A stretch of DNA of 64,000 nt from Mesostigma viride (GCA_009746045.1 RPFO01000213.1:8935781-8999780); one strand, 5' to 3'. Positions 21,053 to 32,846 are shown, counted from the stretch's first letter. Numbers and translations are program-made. The notes: generated by a model from the letters alone, not told the origin.

Positions 21053-21680
21053 AGTTAATATTGCCTGGCAAGCAATATTATTCTACTAAGCTACTTGGCT
21101 TGTAGAGATTCTACTTCCGGTTACTACAATCCAGAAACGGGTTCATTCTGATGAGTATTGCTCGAGATATGAGCAAGATACTGTTCTACTACATTCTACT
21201 TGGATTCGGTGATTCTACGGTGGTTCTTCAAGTGACGCGTGGCATACGGCGTCTTGTCACAGTGTACGATAGGACATTTAGTCTCCGACACTGCGGTCTA
21301 TTCAATGCTATTGATTAGACGTAACAAATAGTGACAGGACTTGTGCGACAGGACACTGATGTGACTATTTATGGATAACGAGTCGAGATCTGCTGGTCCA
21401 GAGTGAAGGACAGCAATATTGTGAGATGATCTGTCCTATCAGTCATCTAGATGTGACTGCGTCACAATTAGTATATAACGAGCAGGACGCTGCCACTTGG
21501 TAGCACCACTTTCCCTGCACCTGTGTCCTCGCACCTTCGGCGACGGTTCTCACGTGCCTCGTGCGTTCTGTGCTGGTAGCCATAACCAGCAACGTAAACC
21601 TATTGATTAATATAACTACTTCCTCTGTAGATATTAATCAGTGCAGGCTGAACCACAGTTCAGCCACAGTTTCGTTAACT
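21053..21680 (+). repeat. 3' LTR of the Copia-like element
   Basis: 628 bp, same length as the 5' LTR and identical except for one base seen by eye. Followed at once by the TTAGT target duplicate (21681-21685). Confidence 0.95.
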
Positions 21681-21685
21681 TTAGT

Positions 21686-22725
21686 AATTCCCCATATTCT
21701 ACCAGTGTTTTGGCCTCTGCCCAATGGCAAATTTAGCCTAGATACAGACTATTGTAAAGTTGATTATGATAATAGCCGTGCAAAATACTACGCAGACATC
21801 ACTTCCTCATGGTCTAGTATTTTCCTTTCTTGGGCTGATGCACGTACTGTGATTAATAACCCCTCCGTTTACGTGATTAGGTATAAGAAGTTTCACCTCT
21901 TTCTTTGAAGAAGCACAGCAGTTCTGTCTTTGGTATCAAAGAGACATTCGTCAGCAGTTCATCATGTGACTCTTTGGTATAGTCAAACCGACATAAGAAT
22001 ACATCCTCGTCTTGCTGGTCCTCCTCCTAAAACTCGTACAGAAGCTGTTCCTTCTCCATTTCATATCCCTGACAGATTTCTTACTCCTTTACCTTCTCCA
22101 ACCCGCGAACGGGGTTTTCTTCCTCCTGTATTGAGACCCCTCTTACTGTGGAATTTGGTTCCTTATCAATCACGGTGACTAGGAAGGAGTGAGCTAAATA
22201 GTCCTTTCCTTTCTGCGTGGTTGAAGTTTTTGTTGTCAGCAGACTCCTGTCCTCGTCTAATTGCCAGATACCTCGAAACTGTTTGTATTAGCTACTGACT
22301 AGTAAGGTAGCCATCGGGGGTGTTCTCCTCCAAGACCAAGGTCATGGTTTGCAACCCATCGAATACATCTCTAGGACTATGTTACCTCCTGATCGAGCGC
22401 AAGTACCCTGTTCACCAACAAGAGTATTGGCTGTGGTACATTACTGTCATGCATGGAAACATTTCCTTAAAGGTGCCCAGTTCGATGTCTGTATGTGTGA
22501 GCCTTGTGATGCTGACCCTTACTGGTTGGTTATTCAAACCGACCATCGTCCTCTGATTCACCTCCTGTCACAACCTAACCTCAAGTGCTCCTCGGCAAGC
22601 GCGGTGGATGGAATTCCTTGCGCAATTTGCGGCCCCCGGCCGTTAAATTGCAATACATCAATCAAGGGTGTAGATAATATTGTCCCTGATGCTTTACACA
22701 ACACCGCGAGCCCCGCCAAATTTTT
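21686..22725 (+). mobile_element. degenerate Ty3/gypsy fragment (RNase H region)
   Basis: This continues the sequence split by the Copia-like insertion. At about 22311-22700 several frames together spell a Ty3/gypsy RNase H: GVLLQDQGHG, then PIEYISRTMLP, then AVVHYCHAWKHFLKGAQF and IQTDHRPLIHLLSQPN. Frameshifts and stops interrupt it, so it is dead. The preceding part (21686-22180) is Pro/Arg-rich with no recognised domain. Confidence 0.75.
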
Positions 22726-23940
22726 ACATAAATTATTGTCCGGAATTCGTCCGAGATCTAGATTTTTCCCGCCACGCGAGAGGCGAAAACGACGAAAACA
22801 CCCATATGGCGGTCAAGCATGAGCTAGCGTTCAGAAACTTGCGTCATTGCAGCCGCTCGAGGTGTCAAAACGAAGCTTACATCACGGTTAATCCATGGAA
22901 TAATTTTGGACATATATACGCTGTGATTGCGACGCGGGCATTGAACGGGACAAAAAGTTTTTTTCACAGCGGACCAGTTTTTTCGCGAAAACCGGATTTC
23001 TCGGTGGTACGTGTCTCAAAGTCTTGGTCACATGAGGATCGATACGAAAATCCCGGCACGATAGCTCAGCTTGTTCGTTATAATATTCCCGAAAGCGTTA
23101 GTGTTTTCGATTTTTGAGTTTCGCTTTGAATTGTCCGGCATTGACGTGAATAAATATGGGGGTGCGAAATTTATTCGTCTGTTTCTTGCTTCATGCAATG
23201 CATATCTTTGTCGTCAGATAATCAGCTCTTTAGGCTATGCCCGACCTTCCTATACTGCCAGCCTGCGGCAGTATAAGCCACCAGAGGATATGGCGTGCCC
23301 AAGGTTCCGCGCTAAGGCCGCTAATGGTCTTCCGGATGTGCAGTAAGTGCGGTAAAAGCTGCGAAAATTGCTTATAATGCCTGTAGGAAGCTGTTTGCGA
23401 CAGTGTTTTCCAAGCGAGTTCATTGTTCTTTTGACGACATATACAAAAGGAAAAGGGGGGCATCGTTTTTATTAGTCGGCAGTGCGGTAATTGCGAGATG
23501 TGATGAGTCGGGAAGACGACCTTGCCACGACACGCTCGGCTCAAGCTTCGCATATCCCGGCTGCCATAAAGAAGCGCAGATTAAGCGAGGTGAGCGAGCC
23601 AGAGGGCCCAGAATCGTTGCTAACGCAAGGCAGCTTCTGAAAGGGTAGAAAGCTGGATTAATTGTTAATACTTTCTCAAGAGCACGGTGCAGTGGTTATT
23701 GCCACCTTGTCCAGATATTTGCCTTTGTCTTTCTGATTTAAAGACTGTTTTAAAGTGGAGTGGGAGAGCGTTTCCAACGTTGTTGCTTATTCATTACTGT
23801 GAAGAAAGAGCCTTTTCAGTTGCTGACGATGAGATGGAAGCTGTCTCATGCAAATTACCCAGGCAAGGCAAGTGGTGCAAGGTGAGGCCATGCATGGCTG
23901 ATGTTGCCTTCATGCGTGAGTTGAGCAGGAGACTGGCTGG
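22726..23940. other. no gene recognised
   Basis: Moderately GC-rich unique sequence with short frames only. A Gly/Arg/Lys-coding patch near 23400-23640 was examined and not recognised. No repeat structure stands out. Confidence 0.4.
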
Positions 23941-25060
23941 GTGTGTGGCTGGCTAGTTGAGCGGGGCGTGTATGGGGTGTTGCAATGGTGAGGGCATGCG
24001 AGGCGGGCACATGCCTGGCTGGTGTGGGTGTTGGGTAGTTAGTTGGTTCGGTGATTGTGTTGTTGAGTGGTTAGGTGGTTATTAGGTGGTTATTATTTGG
24101 TGGTTGTGTAGCTGGGTGATTGGTTGTTTGGTTGTTTGGTTGTTTGATTGCCCAGAGAGCCTTGGGTGGGAGGCTTGGGTTATAGATGCTTCAAGGGATG
24201 CCTAGGCGTTGGTGGGTTCAATGGCAGGTGGCTGGCTTATAGGTGGATGCCTCGGTAAATGGCTGGCTGCATGCGTAGGTGGGAGCACAGGCAGTTGGAG
24301 AGGGTGGGTGCACGTACGTGGGTGGCTGGCTGGCTGGTCATGGTGGATGAGACTGTGCAAGGGCGGTCGGTTATTGGCAGATGGCCAGGTGGCTGGGTGA
24401 TGATTGGCTTTGGGGACTTTGAAGTGGGTGTTTTGTTGGATGCATGAGTGAAATGTTCAACTGCACGATTTTGAGGGTGGTGGGTTGGTGGTTGGTTGGT
24501 TAGGGATGTGGGTGGGTGCATATGGGTGGGTTGGTGGCCGGTGGGCCATTCAGCTAGGTGGTTGGTGGCTGGTGGATGTGTAGATGACTAGATGTGGGTG
24601 GGTGGGCGAAGGGACGGGTAGATGGACGGGTGGGCGCACAGATATGGATGCGTGGATGGGTTTATGGTTGGGACCGACTCACCTATCGCGGGTGAAGGGC
24701 TGTGCAGGTTTTGGGTGAGGTATAGGTGTCGGGGTGCTGGCTGAGAAAATGCATGTGTGGGTGGGTCAGTGGGTGGGTCACTGCATGGGTATAAGGGTGT
24801 GGGGGCAGTGAGTGGTTGAGTGGGTAGCTAGGTGCGTGGGTGGGTCAACTGTGGGTGGCCGGACGGGTGCATATGGGGCCAGCTGGCTGGGTGTTTAGGT
24901 GGTTGGGTGGTTGGGTGGTTGGCTCATTGGATGCATGGGGAAAATTGCCTCCTTATTACCTGTAGTTGGTGTGTGGTTTGCGCAGGTGCCTTGGTGGGTG
25001 GGTGGATGTCCTGGGTTGGTAGGTGGTTGGGTGCCTAGGTGCACGCATGGTTAATTATAT
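23941..25060. repeat. degenerate GGT/TGG-rich minisatellite-like region
   Basis: Over 1 kb of imperfect runs built from GGTTGG, GGTGGG, GGCTGG and GGATG blocks. ORFs here are Trp/Gly-rich and non-genic. It looks like an old simple array of the same kind as the pure (ATGG)n and (GGGT)n tracts elsewhere, decayed by mutation. Similar sequence recurs at 26880-27050. Confidence 0.65.
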
Positions 25061-25229
25061 ATTCATTGAGAATGATAGATTACGGAGGTGAGATAGGCAT
25101 GCAACATGCATAAGGAAAAACCCGATAACTGGGAGAATAACCCTGAAGAAAGTAATAGTAATCTGACACAGACATCCAAGGATCACGCCAGCTGCACAAT
25201 TAAGGTACAACTAACTATACATCACAAAA

Positions 25230-26650
25230 CTACACGCAGCAACAGCGCTGCCGGCCCACCATGCAGGCCTGGAAGGGATCTAGACCGCATGGGTCGCGAC
25301 AAAGTCGGCCCGGGTGCGGCGGAATAACACATCAGCCACGGTGCGAGTGAGGCCGGGCGAGTGACAGGCGCTGCCGCCAATACGAGGACCACGTGCGGGC
25401 CGACCACGGGGCGGTCTGACCCTCGAGGTCGAGGCGGTCTTCACGGCGCTGGCAGCACTCGTGGAAAAACTCCGCTGTCTTGGGGCCCATGGCCCCGAAC
25501 TCCTCAAGGACAAAGGGGATGACCCGGTGGGGCCCCGGCCGCCACATTGGCAGCCGTAGGAGGCAAACTTGTCGCGCTCAGCCACAGCGGCAGCCGCGCC
25601 GGCATCCACAGCCGCCCGAAGGATGTGGCGACCGGAAAGCGGCCGAGGGCCGGGCCCACTTCAAATGTTCCGAAAAGTGTGACACTTTTGGTCGTTTTTT
25701 TGACTTTTTCGACGATCGTCACTCTGCAGAGTGATTCGTCGTGCGAAATCGTGCGAAATTGTGCGAAATTTGCTGAAATCGTGTGAAATTTGCTGAAATC
25801 GTGCGAATTTGTGCGAAATTTGCTGAAATTGTGCGAAATTTCATGTGAAAAATGTCGACGGTAAAAAATTTTGATGTGCACAACGTGTGTGAATTCATGC
25901 GAAATTTTGTCAAACGTCACTCCCCAAAACGACCCTTGGTTGAAATCCATGCGAAATTGTGCGAAATCATGCAAAATTGTGCGAAATCGTGCGAAATCGT
26001 GCGAAAATGTGTGAAAATTTTGCGAAAATCACGCGAAAATCACGCGAACTCGTGCGAAATTTTATTTTTTTTTTGCAAAAAACGACCAAAAGTGTCACAC
26101 ACTTGGCTTGGACGGCGGAACATTTGAAGTGGGCCCGGCCCGAGCCACGGACACATCGATGAGCAGGTGGCAACCCTGCCCGTCGTAGTCAAGCACGGTA
26201 ATGTCGGGGCGGTGGTTGGGTGAGTAGCTCTAGGGCGGCCCCATCCGCGTCCTCGCACTTGATGGTGGAGTGGGGAAAGAGTCACCGACCGAACCATGGC
26301 ACACACCACCCGGAGGATCGGAGCGGTATGGAGATAGAGGAACCAGTTCTGGTTCTGCTGGCCACCCATATGCACGCGAATCATGTAGTGCGTCCCAGTA
26401 GTATATCCAGAGCAAGCCCGCAGCTGCCGCAGGACGCACCCGCCGTGATGAGAGCTTGCGGGGCAAATCTTGAGCTGGTGGCGGAGAGCGATGGCGTAAA
26501 GGGCCGGAACCAGCGTGAACAAAGGGCTCATGGGGAGGGCGCGCAGGAATGCGGACCCCACGCTCCCCTCAAGGGAAACGGAGTGAAGCCAAGCCTTCCC
26601 CTGATTGTTCAAGCTCGCATGCAGACCCATCCAGTTGGCACAGTGTAGTA
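25230..26650 (-). mobile_element. LINE C-terminal remnant, split by a foldback element
   Basis: On the minus strand broken frames spell the part downstream of RT common in algal LINE-type ORFs: AFLRALPMSPLFTLVPALYA and LRHQLKICP near 26510, then ITVLDYDGQGCHLLIDVSVA near 26180. After the inserted element, AAVDAGAAAAVAERDKFASYG near 25590 and FVLEEFGAMGPKTAEFFHE near 25500 follow. Stops and shifts show it is dead. No RT core is seen. A related fragment in the opposite orientation lies at 52401-52690. Confidence 0.65.
25647..26141. mobile_element. 495-bp TIR/foldback element (MITE-like) inserted in the LINE
   Basis: Perfect 26-bp inverted termini: the left starts GGGCCGGGCCCACTTCAAAT and the right is its reverse complement ending at 26141. 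A further inverted block TGTGACACTTTTGGTCGTTTTT lies inside each end with a short spacer. The interior is a degenerate array of GTGCGAAAT and GCTGAAATC units. No ORF. LINE coding sequence can be followed across the insertion. No clear target duplication, partly because the ends are themselves palindromic. Confidence 0.8.
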
Positions 26651-27390
26651 TACCCGCGTAGGTCTTTTGTTGTTTTTCATGAACGCAGGCAGGGAAGACA
26701 CTAGGACTGACGACAGTGGACACGCCGGGCGTGCCCCGGGGCAGGCGACGGTGGACGGCCTGAGCGGGGCGGACGAGGTCGCATGCAAGCCTGCTGGATC
26801 CCGACGTAGTAAGAATCCTGCACAGCCTGCACAAAGGGGAAGGGGGATGGGGTGACCAAGTCGGGTTGGTTATATATAAGTTGGGTAAGCACGTGCGCGG
26901 CTGGCTTGGTGGGTACACGTGGGTCACTGGGTGGGAGGACAGGTGGCTGTCTGGGTGCACGGGCTCGCGAGTGTGTGAGCAGTTGTGTGGGTGGGTGGCC
27001 AGGTGGCTGCATGGGTGGGCGACTGCATGCCCCCGGTGGCTTGGTGCGCACAAAGAGCAAGAGATGGAGACATGGGATATGCCAATTCCATATCGTGTGA
27101 GCATACGTGGATGCCAGGTGACATGTGTCAGCGTTGGGGTCACTGCACCTTGATATGCTCGCTCGGCATATTCTCGACATGTATTACTTACACGTAGTGT
27201 ATATCATCATGCGGTGCGTGTTGGTAGCATTCAAATGGCTGTGTAAGTGATGTGGCATGTATTGTTAACCTTTCCTTCCCATGTTGCAATGTGCCATGCA
27301 AGTAGTTTAGAGGCATGGTGTCATGGGGTATACATATGAGCATGCACTTCACATCACAGCTTTGTGGCATACTGGCAATGCCTATACCTT
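26651..27390. other. no gene recognised; GGT-rich patch
   Basis: 26651-26880 may include more LINE-derived minus-strand sequence. 26880-27050 is GGTGGG/GGCTGG-rich like the region at 24 kb. The remainder shows nothing I can name. Confidence 0.4.
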
Positions 27391-27717
27391 ACATAATGGA
27401 TTCTGCTAGCAATGGTCACCACTCAGGCATTCACATGCACCAAGTTTTTGCACACTGTTTGTACTATAGTCATTCTTGAGTTGCCTGCAAAGATTTAAAT
27501 GATGTGCCCCAGCTTGGAGAGTGTTTTGGTGGTTAATGTTGTTAAAATTATGAGTAAAAAAGAAAAAAATGGTGACAATTGCTGGCAAATGTCACCATTT
27601 TGGGCTCTGCATGATCTGAATTTTTGCTCATGACTTGTTTCAAGACCATTCGTCAGGTGCTGGCATGATGGCAATAAGTTTTGGTGGCATTCCGACATTA
27701 TTTGGGTTAAATATTGA
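27391..27717. repeat. diverged 173-bp-type satellite, left of the TIR element
   Basis: TGCTAGCAATGGTCAC near 27398 and TGCTGGCAAATGTCAC near 27575 are about 177 bp apart, matching the satellite at 5.1-5.8 kb in motif and spacing. Confidence 0.55.
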
Positions 27718-29426
27718 TTTAACCCCTAAATGGGCAGAAATACTGCCGATGCATCGGCTGTAACTTCACAATTTTGCAAACCAGATGCCATCCAACCCAC
27801 CCATATCCAATGGCTGTCCTTGGGGGCCAAGCATGTCCATGAGTTGCCCTTCGGGTTGGTATATCACAACCTTACATATATGCAGGGTAGGCCATGTATA
27901 ACTGCCGTCAAAGTCAGGGGGGTCAAGACGAGCGTTTTCATTTTTGGTAGAATGTGCATTTTGAATTATGTTGTAAGAGCTAGGCACCTACCACTTCAGG
28001 GATGATAAACAATTAGTTGCTGAACAGTTTGAGCCATTGGGGTCATCATTTGGGTGGGTATACCAGCAGTTACACCCAGTACAGCCCATAGGGGTACCGT
28101 TGGTAAAAAGCAACCAAGGGGGTAGGAGTGGGCATACTACCTACTAATACCTACTAATATGGCCCCCAACCATGCCACACAATACATTTCCCTTCCACAA
28201 TGATGGGGAAACATAACTGCATCATCACACTGCCCTTACATGGCACCTATGTGCAGGTGCCACCTTGTCCATGCACGTAGGTAACGTGGTACGGATACCC
28301 TACGCAAGGCATGCATTCTAGGAGGCAGCCACCAACAAACTAGTGATTTTAAGCCTATTTCAGGTTGCCCTAGCAAGGATAAACTAGGCCTAAGCTGCTA
28401 TAGCTTGCCAGGTGATGGCCAGCACACCTGGTGGCACATGCTGACAATGGGAAGCTTCTACTCACCGGTTACATGCTTGATGATGCCACAGAGACCAGCC
28501 AACTGCCTCACACTCATGCAATATGTGTGTGGGAAATGTATAACAAACATATATGGAGGTATTCAAACCCATACAGCCTCTAAAACTAATCACCATCACC
28601 CTGTGGCAGGTCAACTGACTGAGGGAAGCATCTAAGAAGGGTGTTTTAGAAAGGGGCCAGGCCAGGGTCAAGAAAGAGCATGAATAATGCAAAAAGAATG
28701 TGCTACACAAGCTAGAACGTATATATAAACGTCAAACATAGATAGGAAAACGATGATTAAGCTTTACCAGGCATGGATGGCGTTACCTTGGCCCAGGCGG
28801 TGGCCGCAAAATGGCGCATTTCGGCACACCAAAGTTGTGCAGCATGGTCGCTGGATTCGGCGATTTCTGGCCACCCTTGCACGTTTACGACTACCATGTA
28901 TCATAAAAAGTACAAAGAAACCAATATATCCTTTAAAATACGCCGGAAAGGTATTGCTGTCAACGTTTCTATCGTCCGGCCTGTTCTCAGTTTTTTCCAG
29001 CAAGAACGCTGCCGACACCTATCAAATGGCATTCCCGCGAACCAAAAATTGGCCTGTATCATATTTAGGACGTATAAAATCAATTTCCTGAGTTTGGTCA
29101 GGAAATTCGAACGAAAACGTAAATGCCATGCGTGGGCGCAAGCCGCCATGGCCAGGTCGTCGTTTTCCGGAATGCACGTTGTACGTGAACAAGTACCCTG
29201 ACCCCTTGTACTTTGACCGGCCAGAACACCTCTATAACTTTGTCAGAAGTATGCAAACCCTAGTACCATGCTGTGAGGAAAATTATAAACTTTCGATCTT
29301 CTCAGCTAAACTTTTCCTAATTCTCAATAGTTTTCGCGGCATTTGGTCCCCCGAGAAGGGGCCGACGTGTCGGCTGTAACTCAGTTTTAGGCGGAAAATC
29401 GGCAGCCAGACCATTTAGGGGTTAAA
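27718..29426. mobile_element. candidate non-autonomous TIR DNA transposon (1.7 kb)
   Basis: Perfect 16-bp inverted ends: TTTAACCCCTAAATGG at 27718-27733 and CCATTTAGGGGTTAAA at 29411-29426. Near each end lies a small hairpin followed by the same word, CCGATGCATCGGCTGTAAC on the left and CCGACGTGTCGGCTGTAAC on the right. Satellite-like sequence flanks both sides, consistent with insertion into it. No clear target duplication and no transposase ORF, so superfamily is not assigned. Confidence 0.55.
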
Positions 29427-29437
29427 ATGGCCATTAA

Positions 29438-29473
29438 TGACAAATGCTAGCAAAATTTTGCTAGCATTTGTCA
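29438..29473. repeat. 36-bp perfect palindrome
   Basis: TGACAAATGCTAGCAAAA followed exactly by its reverse complement, with no spacer. It contains the satellite key motif TGCTAGCAAATGTCA in inverted form, so it is probably two satellite units meeting head to head. Beyond it, to about 29600, more diverged satellite follows. Confidence 0.9.
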
Positions 29474-30724
29474 CCAACTAGTACATAGGGCTCCAAATGG
29501 CGTAGAACTTTGTACAAGGTCAGAACAACTATTATTCATCACCACTGCAAAGTCAACAGCATAATCTGATGTCAACTATTGTTTCTATGCAAGTGCAAGT
29601 GGTTTAGGTGGCCAGTTTTGGCCTTGGATCTGGAGTTAACTTAAGCAGGGAGTACCATGTAAACTTAACATTTTGACTCAACTACTCCACCACTAGCTAG
29701 CCAGACACATCCCGGGGAGTGGTGGGATCCAATCCTAGGTCAATCTGACAATAAACTTGCCATGGGCCATAATTTATGTAAAAAAAGGCCATTTCAAGGT
29801 GTTGTGTATCCCGACGTCCTGACTATTCCTTTTTCAAAGATCTAGACGTCCTCACTACCACCCTCGTTCCTACTCCTCTTGATGTTTTCCCCTATGGTGA
29901 CATCCCTCATGACGGGCAATACAGGTCTACCTTTTCCATACCTCTCGGTTCGTTTCCGGATCTCCTCTCTCATGTGGGCCTTTCTCTTCGGTGTGAGGGC
30001 ACACCTGTCACCTCGGTGGGGGGGGAGGATACTAATAAAATTATCTTTACCCCTCCGTCATGAGTCCACTAGGGCTGGGAAGTCGTATGGTAATGTTGTT
30101 CCTTCTAGTCCACCCCTCTTTTTGGTAAAGTTGTGGGTGACTTGTTAAAACCTTCTGTAGATACCTCGGTAGCCAATGACCTATCACCTACGTCACATTT
30201 AGAGCGTCTTATCAGTGTTTACGGCTCGAAAATTTGGGAAGTACCCGTGCAAGTTTGTGGGTGACTTCTTGTATGTGTTGTTAAAGGATAATCCTCTGCA
30301 ATGGCGTTTGTATGTTTCCCCTATTATTTGCCGCTCGTCCTTGTTGTTTGAGTTACATGATTTAGCTGCTCACCAGCTAGGACGGGAAGCGTGTGCGGGA
30401 TTTGGTAACCCGTTCATACTTCTGGCCCTCCCTCCTCAGCACTTGATGTGGATGAATATGTTGGTAGGACATGCCAATCATGCCAGGATATATGAAACCT
30501 AGTAATGTGGGTCAGATAGCAAATCTAGTCTCGTACCCTCCTTGATCCTATTATAATGCCTTGTGGGTCAGATAGCAGATCGAGCCTCATACCCTCCCTG
30601 ATCCTATTATAATGCCTTGCATGGGATTCCATTATGAAGGATTTTTGGGGCCCCTTTAAAAAGAATGCCAAAGGCAATTGATGCGCAGATCCTCCTCGTG
30701 TTTGTAGACCGGGCGCCTTACTAT

Positions 30725-30931
30725 TCTGATTTGGCACGCCGCAAAGGTGAAAACCATTTGCGTTCAGTGCCGGTCCGCGGAAAACGCGATCTGCAAATGA
30801 ATCCAGGCCGGAATCGAACTGGGGACCTCTCGCACCCACTTTTGCTGACTATAGGACGGACGTCTCCTGATCCGAAGGCATCGCCAGCTGACACCTACAG
30901 TCCAACCGCAAAAGTTCTCCTTCATGTTGTT
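30725..30931 (-). mobile_element. tRNA-derived SINE, 207 bp, inserted in the gypsy integrase
   Basis: An exact 11-bp target duplication CGCCTTACTAT flanks it (30714-30724 and 30932-30942). Removing the insert and one copy restores alignable gypsy integrase sequence on both sides. Read on minus, the 5' part includes a tRNA-like segment with a B-box-type GTTCGATTCC. The 3' body ends CGGCGTGCCAAATCAGA. The same 3' end occurs in a truncated copy at 40093-40185 in opposite orientation. Confidence 0.85.
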
Positions 30932-32494
30932 CGCCTTACTATAGACGTTGTCACCTTGTCCCTTGTCCCTTGGAGCTTACTGAGCTCGAGTGACTGTGCT
31001 CAGCTAGCTGTACCTTCTAAACGTTAATATCGTTACCATGGGTTGAGCAGGCAGTTTATCTCCGATAAGGACAAGCTGTTTACCTCGGACTTTTGGACAG
31101 AGTTCTTTGCTGCTATCGGTACTAAAGTGACGTTTGGCACTGCGTACCATTCCTCCTCCTCACACCTATAGTAGAGCGAGTGGTAGAAGAAGCCCTCTGC
31201 ATGACATTATGTAAATGGACCCGTCTGGTAGTGACTGGGAAGATTACTACCTATGTTTTTTAGTTGAGTGAAAACCTGCACAACCTCTGGTTGTTTTCCT
31301 TCCTTGCCTTATGTTATTTCCTCGGGCTGTTGTGGGTCGGTTGGTTGTCCCCCGCCCCCCGCAGCGGCGCAGCCATCATGTCAGACGACGCCTGCTCAGC
31401 CAGCCGCTGTCGCTCCGTCCGTGGCTCCCTCCGTCACGCATGCTCAGCCGGCCGCTGTCGCGCTCCGTCCGTGGCTCCCTCCGTCGCGCCTGTTCAGCCG
31501 GCCGAGCCTCAGCGTCATCCAAATTTGGGCAAGGCGTCGACGGGCAAGTGGGTGTTTGACACTACCGAGGATCGATACGTATGATTCGGCCATGGGTGAT
31601 TGGACCTCTAGCTGCCCGACCGGCCACGACGTCTTCCCCTGTCGCCGCTCCTGCCGCCACCGCTTCTTCCGTCGCGCCCGCCTCCGCCGTCCGTGCGTTG
31701 CTCTTGTTGGGAAGTCCTCAGCTTCGGTCACGCGTGTTAGCGAGAGTTGTGAGATCCGGCACGTGCGTCTGTGGCCCAGCAACGTGGAGCGTTTCCTGGA
31801 CTTGTTTTTCACCTCCGTTGCTCGTGGTGAGCTGGCCTTCTATCAGTTCCTCCTGCGCGCCCTCCTTCTGCTATCGGCAGAGCCCTTCGTGCGATTGTTC
31901 CAGTGTGGGTTCCTTGACTGGGCCCGTGGACAGGTGGTCCTGACACATAATCAATACTACTGGGCTTTCCTCGGCATGCATCTTGATGGCGTCTGGGAGG
32001 ATGTGTTCCTCCATGTAGACAGACATGACAACCCTACTGATGTTGCTCATCACCGGGCGTACCTCGAGGTGCTTTTTGCCACCCGTGGTACTTTTCAGGC
32101 TACTGGTGTGTAGACAGAGGGCTCTAGCCTCTAGGCCCGACCTGAGGGTGTTGTCCCTCCGGTATATAGAGTCCCCCTCTGGGCTTGGCCAGTTTGTTGG
32201 CCGTTCTCTGTCCTCAGTGTGAACATTGTTTCCTACGCGTCTCCTCCCTCGTGCCGTCCCTCCTGGCAAGCCTCCGTGCAAGGCAGTTAGGGGAGCCTCA
32301 CACCCGGCGTGGTGCTGGTGATCCCTACACCGTTTGGGGTGGAACCGAGGTTAACATGTTTTTGCTTTGGGCCTTGGATGGTCAGTCGATTGTGTTAGGC
32401 TTTTGTTGGGTGCGTTAGGTTATTCCTACCCCTTTGGTTTCCTCCCTGTATACGTAGTAGGGAGAGGGCTCCCTACCTTTGTGGGGGGGGGAGG

Positions 32495-32846
32495 TGTTAC
32501 GTCGCGTAACTTTTGTTGTTGTTACGGACGTAAATTAGGTCCTTTGTTGCCTCAGCCATTCCGGAACAGTTCGCTGACTTTTCCAGGCTTACGTGTAGTT
32601 AGGACCTTTTGGCCGGTCGGTACCGGGCCTTGTGACGTGGCAATTGTACAGTATGGTGGTTCGGTGCAGTCGCGCCGCGCTGCGTACTTTAGTAGTGGTC
32701 CTTTTATCCTCCGTGTGAACCTTGTGGACATGCGTTGGTCCTGTAGGCAAGGGTCGATGTCGGCCCGAGCATACACGAAGGTCGGCGATCATTCATGCAG
32801 CAGTTGTCCTTCGTGAATTGCACCCGGCGTGTGTTATGAATTAACA
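32495..32846 (+). repeat. 3' LTR (or solo LTR) of the gypsy element
   Basis: A G-rich polypurine tract GGGGGGGGGAGG is followed by TGTTACG..., and the block ends ...TTAACA, giving TG...CA ends with the inverted pentamer TGTTA/TAACA. Length 352 bp. A second copy was not found in the window, so this rests on the tract and terminal motifs. Confidence 0.6.

Larger units (their letters stand above)
14211..21680 (+). mobile_element. Copia-like LTR retrotransposon, nearly intact and recent
   Basis: Two 628-bp LTRs (14211-14838 and 21053-21680) bound a 6.2-kb interior. A 5-bp target duplication TTAGT lies at 14206-14210 and 21681-21685. Reading by eye I found one LTR difference (ACACG against ACGCG near 14394/21236), so insertion was recent. 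Order inside: an unknown ORF, gag with a CCHC knuckle, a linker, then a pol ORF with integrase, protease, RT and RNase H. LTR ends are AGTTAA...TTAACT, not TG...CA. The sequence after the 5' LTR is not a standard TGG-type primer binding site. A purine-rich tract precedes the 3' LTR. Gag is spread over several frames, so this copy may not be autonomous. Confidence 0.93.
29790..32846 (+). mobile_element. degenerate Ty3/gypsy element, 3' half with LTR
   Basis: Broken frames include an integrase zinc-region match SSLLFELHDLA...HQLGREAC near 30340, then the integrase core KNAKG, LLVFVDR near 30660-30710, YRYHGLSRQFISDKDKLFTS near 31030-31090 and FGTAYHSS near 31135. A SINE splits the core. Downstream frames to about 32110 look like the poorly conserved C-terminal part. 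The 3' LTR is at 32495-32846. No 5' LTR or RT was found. A 57-bp tandem duplication sits at about 30504-30617. Confidence 0.75.

Noticed and set aside
26040-27143. 367-aa minus ORF as a host gene
   Set aside because: It mixes a MITE end, out-of-frame LINE sequence and a GGT-rich tract; true LINE similarity lies partly in other frames.
31268-32113. 281-aa + ORF after the gypsy integrase
   Set aside because: Pro/Ser/Arg-rich frame-shifted sequence between gypsy integrase and its LTR; no domain, likely gypsy debris.
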